Shown here one piece after another: positions 1 through 6,192 of a DNA stretch of 8,442 bases. The notes below the pieces were generated by a model, which saw only the letters and a program-made list of their open reading frames with translations, was not told the DNA's origin and searched no databases. Numbering within the stretch: the stretch's first letter is position 1; every line of letters starts with the position of its first letter. Made by a program: the position numbers and the translations under genes. This DNA is from an uncultured Synergistales bacterium (lineage in GTDB: Bacteria > Synergistota > Synergistia > Synergistales > Aminobacteriaceae), in the NCBI GenBank assembly GCA_905233295.1, contig CAJODX010000037.1, positions 1-8,442 on the forward strand, written 5' to 3'.

Positions 1-2
1 AT

Positions 3-212
3 TTTAATCACCGTGCGGATTTGCCGATTGAAAGTTGGAAAAAAATTATTAATGACCTCAAAGCCTACGGAAATATTTCAGCGATAAATTTTGCGGGTGG
101 AGAGCCGGTTCTATATAAAAATTTTCCTGAATTGATTGACTACGCAAAAAATTTGGATTTCAAAGTTTCTATTATTTCAAACGGTTCTCTTTTGCTTGAC
201 AATTTCGGTTGA
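3..212 (+). pseudogene. radical SAM enzyme remnant (5' end outside window, early stop)
   Basis: This is the middle of a radical SAM domain, open at the left edge and ended by a TGA at 210-212. Visible are the SAM-binding GGEP motif within NFAGGEP and, about 30 residues later, the strand VSIISNGSLL. This is the usual order after the CxxxCxxC cluster motif, which would lie upstream of the window. Radical SAM enzymes cleave S-adenosylmethionine to start radical chemistry. The wording of both motifs resembles viperin and prokaryotic viperins (antiviral nucleotide synthases), but peptide-modifying radical SAM enzymes look alike here, so the subfamily is not settled. No start codon with a ribosome binding site is visible inside. 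The domain is far too short after the stop to be functional, and reading continues only as fragments in several frames. TGA is not recoded here, because the same ORF and its neighbours use TGG for Trp and neighbours end in TGA. Confidence 0.7.
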
Positions 213-410
213 GATTATGAAATAGTCGGCAATATTCTTGAAGAAAATTTTTTCGACGTGTTCAGCCTTTTCAGCTCGACAAAAAACTTTATCAGAGCCG
301 TTACATTTAAGTTTTGATGCAAACAGTAAAAAGCGAGCAAAAAATATCAACTTACATCTTGTGAAAAATTGTATAACCGCCTTGTTGCAAATGTCGTGTA
401 TGTCGTGTAT
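213..410 (+). pseudogene. decayed continuation of the radical SAM gene
   Basis: Beyond the TGA the original frame stays open for about 34 codons (DYEIVGNILEENFFDVFSLF and on) before a second TGA at 315-317. A neighbouring frame then carries a short stretch starting LSFDAN. Further fragments, such as KLYNRLVANVVYVVY, lie back in the first frame up to a TAA around 418. The piece FFDVFSL sits where radical SAM barrels usually have a strand of the type YLDxxxLSxDS, which is why I read it as decayed coding sequence. None of these pieces has a start site or reaches a useful length. The assignment to the same gene is inference. Confidence 0.4.
391..408 (+). repeat. 9-bp perfect tandem duplication
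   Basis: ATGTCGTGT occurs twice head to tail (391-399 and 400-408). It lies in the decayed region and adds three codons without changing frame, so it looks like a replication-slippage duplication in DNA no longer under selection. Confidence 0.8.
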
Positions 411-577
411 ATGAAAATATAAACAGTTATATCAAACGCTTTCGCATATTTTCTGGGAAATGCAGAAATCACAGGAGAAAATTTTTACTCAGATTTGCCT
501 TAATTTGTGCAATTTATAACTTTCAACATACTTAGCGGACAAGTCTAATAATTTTTTAAATTAAATTTCTGCATTAA
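411..577. other. intergenic region without intact gene
   Basis: No ORF with a credible start is visible on either strand. Short open pieces such as SHIFWEMQKSQEKIF and, in another frame, GNAEITGENFYSDLP (ending in TAA) may be further gene debris, but I recognise neither. An 11-bp perfect inverted repeat has arms at 459-469 (AATGCAGAAAT) and 565-575 (ATTTCTGCATT), 95 bp apart. The DNA at 548-568 is almost pure A/T and lies upstream of the promoter described next. Confidence 0.5.
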
Positions 578-602
578 TGATAGAATTACAAGGTATCATT
601 AA
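574..602. promoter_or_regulatory. 9-bp inverted repeat, candidate operator
   Basis: TTAATGATA (574-582) and TATCATTAA (594-602) are perfect inverted copies separated by 11 bp. Their centres are about 20 bp apart, close to two helical turns, which would place both half-sites on one face of the DNA as expected for a dimeric regulator. The repeat surrounds a promoter-like element, and the next gene encodes a multi-winged-helix protein, so autoregulation is possible. The repeat itself is observed; its function is inferred. Confidence 0.45.
578..586 (+). promoter_or_regulatory. extended -10 promoter candidate
   Basis: TGATAGAAT matches the extended -10 form TGnTATAAT at all but one base. The A/T-rich tract just upstream could serve as an UP-like element. 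No good -35 hexamer is seen at 17 bp. Transcription would begin near 593, giving a leader of about 75 bases before the ATG at 668. Such elements arise by chance in AT-rich DNA, so the call rests mainly on its location before the first gene of a long operon. Confidence 0.4.
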
Positions 603-667
603 AGAATTTTTCTGCGTGTAACTGTGAAATTTTTTCGCTGAATCTAATACACAAAGGAGTTATATCT

Positions 668-1378
668 ATGCAGGAAATAAATTTATCTGAAATAATAGCT
701 GAAATATTTTCAAAACATCATTGCTCGTTTATGACGGTCAAGCAGGTTGTTTCCAATATGCCGATGCAGTTAAAACGCGATCTTGGAGTCGCTGAACCTC
801 ACGCTGCGGTCGAACTTCAAAAAATTTTTGAGCCTATGCTTGATGACAGATATGTTTTTTCAAGACGCGGAACATGGATCTATATTCAAGAGGCGAGAAA
901 ACCTGAAGAATTTATCTTCGATGCTTTGAATAAAAGAAAAGAACTCGGAAAAACCGCCGGACGTATCTGGCTGAGTGTTCCGTTTTCAAAAAAAGAATGT
1001 TCAAAAATACTCGGACAGCTCGTCAGAGACGGTAAAGTCATTCTCAAACTTGAAGATGATCTTGTGTTCAGGTTTTATCCGGCTGAAAATGCCGAAGAAA
1101 ATGAAACTCAGAATCCCAGTGAATATACGCTGGAAAATTTTCGCACAGCATTTGACTCGCTCGACAACGGAAGAATTTTTGTGCGAATCTGCGATCTGAG
1201 AAAAAAATTAAACTGGCCTCGTAACGTTTTTGACCAAGGGTTGCGCCAGTTTCGTGATGCCGGAATAATTCAGCTTCATGTCGGAGACGTTTCACTGATG
1301 ACCCGCGAAGAAATTGATGACTGCTTTATAGATGAAAATAATATCCGAATGGGAACGGTAACGTGGCATGGAAAATAA
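668..1378 (+). CDS. multi-winged-helix protein, partner of the downstream ATPase
   Basis: This 236-residue soluble protein has no signal peptide or membrane span. It appears to contain three winged-helix-like units: residues about 8-73 (ending in the wing-like RRGTWIYI), about 80-138 (a helix-rich part, then GKVILKLEDDLVFRFYP), and about 153-236. The last unit holds the most family-like stretch, RICDLRKKL, then AGIIQLHVGDVSLMT, then DENNIRMGTVTW. It reads like a conserved DNA-binding or docking module, but I cannot name the family. The ATG is well supported by AAGGAGT at 654-660, seven bases upstream. The end overlaps the next gene by 11 bp, so translation is probably coupled and the two products probably act together. 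Likely roles are sequence-specific DNA recognition, autoregulation, or DNA loading for the ATPase. Domain boundaries are by eye. Confidence 0.7.
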   Translation: MQEINLSEIIAEIFSKHHCSFMTVKQVVSNMPMQLKRDLGVAEPHAAVELQKIFEPMLDDRYVFSRRGTWIYIQEARKPEEFIFDALNKRKELGKTAGRIWLSVPFSKKECSKILGQLVRDGKVILKLEDDLVFRFYPAENAEENETQNPSEYTLENFRTAFDSLDNGRIFVRICDLRKKLNWPRNVFDQGLRQFRDAGIIQLHVGDVSLMTREEIDDCFIDENNIRMGTVTWHGK

Positions 1379-3353
1379 CGAAATCCTGCTGAAGCTGAGG
1401 GAAAAAAATCCTTTTGCTTCGTCCGCTTCGCCATTGCCGTGGGAAAATGTAAATCCGGATTTATTACAGTTAAGTCGTGAAGCTTCAGAAGAAATTGAAC
1501 AGCTTATGCGCCATAAACGCAGAGAACCTTCAACTCCGCTCGCAGGTCTTGTGCTTGGCGAGGCTGGGTCGGGAAAAACTCACATGCTGACCAGAATTTT
1601 GCGCCGTATGCGCGGAAACTCCCGTCCGGCAGTATTCGTTGCTGTAAAAGCCTTTCGAGATCCGGAAACTGTAACAAAACATCTTCTCACAGAAATTTTT
1701 ATAAGTCTCAAACGTATTCACAGCAGTGAGCGAACACAGTTTGACATCATAATGAGCGAATTTGCAGAGGCATATAAAGAACGCAGACGGCAGGACGGCT
1801 ATTCTGACGCTGAAATTTCAAAACTCGATTTAAGAACTCAGCTTGCACGCGACATTCCAAGCTTTGACAGAAATCTTTTGAAATGTCTTGTTACATGTCT
1901 GGGGACATCAGACGCTTCAATAAGAAACGATGTGCTTGACTGGCTCAGCGACGGACTTGAAGACGAAGATGCATTGCGCCTCGGACTTCCCGAACGTGAT
2001 CTGAGTTCATTCAGCGATAAGCGACGTGAACAGGAAGCCGAAAAAATTCTGATTGCTCTTGGAAATATTCTCGCTTACTCGAATGTTTCAATGACAGTCT
2101 GCTTTGACCAGATGGACGCAATGAAAGACAGAAATTTAATTTCAGCGTGGGGGAACGTTGTAAGTCTTCTGATGAATGATTTATCGGGAATTTTGCCGCT
2201 GTGTTTCGTACGTTCGGAAATCTGGAACGATGTTTTTATACCTGTCCTCGATGATGCCGTTGTTCAAAGACTCCGCAACAATACGATGATAATGCGGACG
2301 TGTTCGCTTGAACAGGCAAGACAGCTCATCAAAACGAAACTTGAAGCTGTTTTCAAAGAAGATTCCGAAGAAATTTTTAACTGGCTCATTGCGCGTATGG
2401 GCAGCAGTCTCCGCGATGGCTATTCTCCGCGCACTGTCATTGAACTCGCCAATCACGCTGTAACTGCAAATGAACAGATTACGGCTACACCAGACGAAAA
2501 ATCTGTAACGCCGGCTAATGAAAATAATAAAAATAATGAAGATGATGAAATATTTAACGCTGTAAAAAATGTTTTTGAGGACGAATATAAAAAAGTCGGC
2601 AAAGATCCAGGAATATGGCCACCGGACGCTGATCATCTTGCATTTGCGCTTGAATTTTGGCTGAAATCTTTTGACGGTTTTGAATTTCAAAAGAGCAGCA
2701 ATAAAAAAATGAAACTGCTCGGCAAATATCGCGATTATGATTTTGCTTTCGTCATCGTTACGTCCAAAAATCATGTTGGGGCAATGTCAGGGCTGAAACT
2801 CGCAAAAAATTTTCTTGAGGAACACACGGAAGGATTCTGTTGCTACGTTACTGAAAAGAAAACTCACAAGTCGAGCTGGAACAAAACAAACGAGGCTATG
2901 CAGGCTTTCAAAAATTCCGGCGGACATGTCCTGATGCTCGATGCTGTAACACGAATCCGCTGGTACGCTCTCACAGCGTTGCTTAATCGAATCGACAACG
3001 GCGATGTAAATTTATATCTGGCTTCAGGACACAGGGCAGCCGTTCGCAACGATATTAAAAATTTCGTTCGCAGCATAAAACTCGTTGATTTTCCGTTTAA
3101 TGTGAATGAAGGGAAAAAAGATTTTGAAGTTCAGGATTCAAGCGAGATTTCAGTATTTAACATTTTGAGCGGAATACTGAAAGTTTCGCCTATGCAGATG
3201 TTAAGTGTGAAAAAAGCCCTTGAAATTTTGAATCAGCGCGGAATTAAAATCACCAGAAATGAATTGATTTCATTTTTGAAACGCGAAAAATTTTTCAGGA
3301 TTTACAACTTTAACAGCACTGATCCTATCATAACGTTGAGAAAAAAAGATTAA
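1368..3353 (+). CDS. AAA+/Orc-like P-loop ATPase with C-terminal winged helix
   Basis: This is a 661-residue cytoplasmic ATPase. Residues about 55-365 form the P-loop module. Walker A is GEAGSGKT at 64-71. Walker B is TVCFDQ, with Asp247 followed by Gln248 rather than the usual Glu. A sensor-1-like strand is LCFVRSE at about 278-284. A sensor-2-like SPRTVIEL lies at 353-360, with Arg355 placed as in Orc1/Cdc6 and STAND-type ATPases. A charged Asn/Asp-rich linker (about 383-394) leads to a second domain (about 395-590) with alternating strands and helices that I do not recognise. The final 65 residues look like a winged helix. This build suggests an ATP-dependent DNA-binding motor or switch. 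The gene overlaps the winged-helix gene and ends 11 bp before the nuclease ORF. No strong ribosome binding site precedes ATG 1368, consistent with coupled translation. It might be related to ATPases of defence islands such as those of BREX-type systems, but I see no specific signature. Confidence 0.75.
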   Translation: MENNEILLKLREKNPFASSASPLPWENVNPDLLQLSREASEEIEQLMRHKRREPSTPLAGLVLGEAGSGKTHMLTRILRRMRGNSRPAVFVAVKAFRDPETVTKHLLTEIFISLKRIHSSERTQFDIIMSEFAEAYKERRRQDGYSDAEISKLDLRTQLARDIPSFDRNLLKCLVTCLGTSDASIRNDVLDWLSDGLEDEDALRLGLPERDLSSFSDKRREQEAEKILIALGNILAYSNVSMTVCFDQMDAMKDRNLISAWGNVVSLLMNDLSGILPLCFVRSEIWNDVFIPVLDDAVVQRLRNNTMIMRTCSLEQARQLIKTKLEAVFKEDSEEIFNWLIARMGSSLRDGYSPRTVIELANHAVTANEQITATPDEKSVTPANENNKNNEDDEIFNAVKNVFEDEYKKVGKDPGIWPPDADHLAFALEFWLKSFDGFEFQKSSNKKMKLLGKYRDYDFAFVIVTSKNHVGAMSGLKLAKNFLEEHTEGFCCYVTEKKTHKSSWNKTNEAMQAFKNSGGHVLMLDAVTRIRWYALTALLNRIDNGDVNLYLASGHRAAVRNDIKNFVRSIKLVDFPFNVNEGKKDFEVQDSSEISVFNILSGILKVSPMQMLSVKKALEILNQRGIKITRNELISFLKREKFFRIYNFNSTDPIITLRKKD

Positions 3354-3364
3354 AAATTTTCCAA

Positions 3365-4171
3365 ATGCCAGTCGAATGTTATGCAACTGTAAGCGATATT
3401 GCACTGTGTCAACGTTGCCCGGCTTTGTTCGCTTACCAAATTCACCGCAACGAAAAATCGGCGTGGCGCATCGGCATTAAAGGCGGCGAAGTTTATGGCT
3501 CTGTTTTCCACAAAGAGATTTCGGAAAAATTTTTTAATTTAGCGTCAAATCCCCGAAGCCCTTTTTTTAAGGAAATTTCTTTTGCGGCATCTGAAGGTGC
3601 GGACTCGCTTGAAAAAGTCGTGCGCGAAAAATTTTTCATTCCGTTCGTTGAATCAGAGGGAAAAAATTTCACATCAGCCGAGATTCTTGCAATGGCTCAG
3701 GCTGTCCGCGTATGGCTTCAGGGAATTTTTATTTTTTTTGAAAATTCAAGACCTGTGTTTATGAAACCTGAGGGAAAACTGTGCGGGTTTTATGATTTTA
3801 AAGACGCAAGATTAAATATCTCCGGACGCTATGACGCTCTTATTTTCAATCCTAAAAAAGCCGAAGTCCGTCTGTTCGAGTTCAAAGCTTTCAGAAAATC
3901 AGATTTGACAGTGCCGCTTGCACAGAGTTTAATTTATGCGTGGCTGATAAAAAAATCTTCGGGCATAATACCATCTATTGAGATAATATATCTCGATGAA
4001 AAACGCCCGGAAATTTTTAATTCAAATATTGTAAAAGATTTAATTCGTTCGGGACTGCCGGGGCTTTTCCGTTCGGTTTTAGATATAATTTTATTGAGGA
4101 GGCTGCCTGAGATTATGCACGATAAAAATTTATGCGCGTCATGCAAATTTCAAAACACGTGCAGAAATGAC
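3365..4171 (+). other. nuclease half of the fusion ORF
   Basis: These codons 1-269 encode the PD-(D/E)XK domain with its iron-sulfur cysteines. Proteins of this fold resect or trim DNA ends, usually with a metal ion and often beside a helicase or ATPase. All acidic and lysine positions expected for activity are present, so it should be catalytically competent. The half ends naturally six residues after the last cluster cysteine (Cys266 to Met270), about where a free-standing Cas4-like protein would stop. No CRISPR repeats or other cas genes are in the window. Confidence 0.7.
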
Positions 4172-4789
4172 ATGAAAAAAATTTTTGATTCAAAAAGGCG
4201 CGGTGCGTCAATGATAAGTCTGATGATATTTTTCCTTGCTGCGATTGTAATCACGGCGCAGGTGTTTTTCTTTTCAAATATTTCTGCCGAGTCAGTGAAA
4301 GAGGACAGAGATATTCAAAGTTCAAGAATGCAGCTTGCAAGCGTCGTTGAAGACGTAAAAGACCTGTTCAAAAACGACAATGTATCAAGGCGCAACAACT
4401 ATGATCCAAGCAGTAAAAAAATAGTTTTTTACAGCGGCGAGATAACAGCTGACTATTTAAATTTTTATGACGAATATAAAGTCGGAGATTTCCAAAAACC
4501 TCACGGTTCAATGCCGACAGGTTTCACAAAGGTTTTGAGCGTTGACGTGTTCATACTGGATTACACATATAAAGCTCCTGATGATGACCTTGATTACCAT
4601 GACTTTGCATTGAATTGGGGAAAAATTTCAACGGATAAACGGATTTTTCCGCCGATGGGAGAAAATCATTATTTAATCCGCGTCAGCAAACAAATGCCCG
4701 CCGGAAATCGTTTAATGATTCAGGCTTTAATCGAATCTGACGATGATAAATTCATTCAGAAAACATACGAGGAGATCTGGTATCAATGA
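3365..4789 (+). CDS. Cas4/AddB-like Fe-S nuclease fused to a pilin-like membrane protein
   Basis: This 474-codon ORF joins two unrelated parts. Residues 1-269 form a PD-(D/E)XK nuclease of the RecB/AddB/Cas4 type with the full motif set: GSVFH (His49), RYDAL (Asp157), EFK (Glu172, Lys174) and QSLIY (Gln187, Tyr191). Cys18 near the N-terminus plus Cys257, Cys260 and Cys266 (C-x2-C-x5-C) match the split 4Fe-4S ligand pattern of AddB, Cas4 and Dna2. From Met270 onward the protein reads like a separate pilin-like protein: basic KKIFDSKRRG, a hydrophobic segment at about 283-304, then an extracytoplasmic domain of about 170 residues. No stop separates the halves. The ATG at 3365 has no clear ribosome binding site and is probably coupled to the ATPase gene 11 bp upstream. 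The TGA at 4787 overlaps the next ATG (ATGA). The joint may be a true fusion or a lost or missed frameshift between adjacent genes, since TGA codons lie in both other frames right at it (4168-4170 and 4173-4175). Confidence 0.7.
   Translation: MPVECYATVSDIALCQRCPALFAYQIHRNEKSAWRIGIKGGEVYGSVFHKEISEKFFNLASNPRSPFFKEISFAASEGADSLEKVVREKFFIPFVESEGKNFTSAEILAMAQAVRVWLQGIFIFFENSRPVFMKPEGKLCGFYDFKDARLNISGRYDALIFNPKKAEVRLFEFKAFRKSDLTVPLAQSLIYAWLIKKSSGIIPSIEIIYLDEKRPEIFNSNIVKDLIRSGLPGLFRSVLDIILLRRLPEIMHDKNLCASCKFQNTCRNDMKKIFDSKRRGASMISLMIFFLAAIVITAQVFFFSNISAESVKEDRDIQSSRMQLASVVEDVKDLFKNDNVSRRNNYDPSSKKIVFYSGEITADYLNFYDEYKVGDFQKPHGSMPTGFTKVLSVDVFILDYTYKAPDDDLDYHDFALNWGKISTDKRIFPPMGENHYLIRVSKQMPAGNRLMIQALIESDDDKFIQKTYEEIWYQ
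4172..4789 (+). other. pilin-like half of the fusion ORF
   Basis: If started at the in-frame ATG 4172, this is a 205-residue protein with an 11-residue basic leader ending RRG, then ASMISLMIFFLAAIV, which resembles a class III (type IV prepilin) signal cut after Gly280. Position +5 is Ser instead of the usual Glu, while the spacing and hydrophobic run fit. The rest carries a polar helix (SVKEDRDIQSSRMQLASVVE) continuing the spine, then a globular part. The next two genes are pilus or type II secretion parts, which supports the assignment. No Shine-Dalgarno-like sequence precedes ATG 4172, so independent translation would need reinitiation. Confidence 0.55.
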
Positions 4790-6192
4790 ATCTGTTAAGA
4801 ATAAAAGCTCCCATAGCTTCAGAAAACTCCGCAGCTATGGCGATACATGATGAATGTCTTTATTTCATTGAACTTGACGGCAACGGCGAACCTCTCAGAA
4901 AAATCAGCGTCCCTCTCGCTGAAGGCTGTGTTGTCAACGGACAGATAAAAAGTTTTCCATTGCTCGAAAATGCCTTTGCCGAAATTCACAGGTCGCTCGG
5001 AAAAATTCACACGCCTGTCAACATAGGTCTTCCGGAAGGTGAAACGAGAATAATCTTTCCGAATTTTCCGGATATGAGCATCGAAGATATTCGCGGCATT
5101 CTGGACGTGAATTTTTCAGAATATTTTCCTCCCTATCAGCGAAACGAAACCGTGTTTGATGTAATAAAAATCCAGACGCCTTCCGACGCGCACAAAACGG
5201 AAATTACTGTTCTTGCTGTTTCAGCGCGTATTCAGATAGTCGAACATATATTACAGGCGGCACGCACCGCAGGAATCCCTGTCGGAGCGGTTGAACCTCT
5301 GAATTTTGCAATGATACGCGCAATCCCGGAAGCCTCTGAAGGTTTATGTCTGATTGCAGACCGCCATAACATCGCCGCAGTATGGAACGGAGACGGAATC
5401 TATTTCCGAACCGGCGATACGCAGCAGAATTTTCAGGATATGCAGAACACTATCCGTTATATTGAAAGCCAGCATCGAAAGGGCATTCAAAAAATAATTC
5501 TGCTTGGTCCCGGATTTGATTTTGTTGATTCAGGTTCTGAATCTGAGAGCGGCATGAGAGTTATAACCGAGCCTGACGAATATTATTCAGCACGCGGTCT
5601 TGCCATGAGAGATGCCCCCGGTGTATCTTCGCTGGATTTACGTCCGCAGGAGATTATAGAGATTGAACGCCGCCGCCATTCATTCAGTATCAACAGGCTG
5701 GCTTTATGGATTCTCATTCTTGCGTTTTTCTGTTTTTCCGGCGGAACGATCGCATATACGCTCATGTGCATTCAGGAAATTAATGACAAGATCGCGCTTG
5801 TAAGAACGAGCGTTCAGGATTTGACTCCGCAGAGAATAGCTTTGACAAGACAAAATTCAGAGCTTGAACAGCAGAACGCGCAGACAGAAAAACTTTTAAG
5901 ATTTCTTCAGGAAGATGTTCCAGTTCTTGAAATTCTGAGAGAGTTTGAGGCAAACGCCGGACACGGGGTTAAATTTGACAACGCGGATTTTTCGCGCACT
6001 GCTCCCGGCGGCTTCACAGTAACTCTTGACGGCAAAGCTGAAGATGAACGCACAGTCCTCGCTATGACGGAAGGTTTGAAAAACGGCGGAAAATTCAGCT
6101 CAATCAAACTTCCTGTTTCACAGCGCGACCAGACGGGCAGAATAATTTTCAAACTTATTTTAACGATGGGAGAAGTCTCAAGTGAAAGTTAA
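4786..6192 (+). CDS. GspL-like (PilM-PilN fused) pilus/type II secretion assembly protein
   Basis: This is a 468-residue inner-membrane protein. Residues 1 to about 290 form an actin-like PilM/GspL cytoplasmic domain. It contains an adenosine-motif-like ILLGPG at 238-243 and ends in SARGLAMRDAPG and LDLRP, a pattern typical of the PilM-PilN junction. One membrane span lies at about 305-329, followed by a coiled coil (about 331-376, with SELEQQNAQTEKLL) and a small periplasmic ferredoxin-like PilN domain (about 378-468). In related machines PilM-PilN or GspL link the cytoplasmic assembly ATPase to the pseudopilus; PilM and PilN are usually separate genes. The ATG shares ATGA with the upstream stop, and GAGGAG at 4769-4774 sits 11 bases ahead. 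The phosphate-binding loops are not obvious, as in GspL, so ATP binding is uncertain. Confidence 0.75.
   Translation: MNLLRIKAPIASENSAAMAIHDECLYFIELDGNGEPLRKISVPLAEGCVVNGQIKSFPLLENAFAEIHRSLGKIHTPVNIGLPEGETRIIFPNFPDMSIEDIRGILDVNFSEYFPPYQRNETVFDVIKIQTPSDAHKTEITVLAVSARIQIVEHILQAARTAGIPVGAVEPLNFAMIRAIPEASEGLCLIADRHNIAAVWNGDGIYFRTGDTQQNFQDMQNTIRYIESQHRKGIQKIILLGPGFDFVDSGSESESGMRVITEPDEYYSARGLAMRDAPGVSSLDLRPQEIIEIERRRHSFSINRLALWILILAFFCFSGGTIAYTLMCIQEINDKIALVRTSVQDLTPQRIALTRQNSELEQQNAQTEKLLRFLQEDVPVLEILREFEANAGHGVKFDNADFSRTAPGGFTVTLDGKAEDERTVLAMTEGLKNGGKFSSIKLPVSQRDQTGRIIFKLILTMGEVSSES

Noticed and set aside
210..212. TGA in the radical SAM frame read as a recoded codon (Trp or selenocysteine)
   Set aside because: Neighbouring genes use TGG for Trp and TGA as stop. 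A second TGA follows at 315-317, and the downstream sequence falls apart into several frames, so decay fits better.
2512..2560. AAT/GAT-rich stretch as a DNA repeat
   Set aside because: It encodes the Asn/Asp-rich flexible linker of the ATPase and is only loosely repetitive.
2181..2774. 197-codon open frame on the - strand inside the ATPase gene
   Set aside because: It lies wholly within a well-supported + strand gene, has low-complexity Phe/Ile-rich content and no recognisable motif, and is explained as the complement of AT-rich coding sequence.
3365..4171. Cas4 as part of a CRISPR-Cas locus
   Set aside because: No repeat-spacer array or other cas gene is visible in the window. The same motif set is shared by AddB, Dna2 and other RecB-type nucleases.
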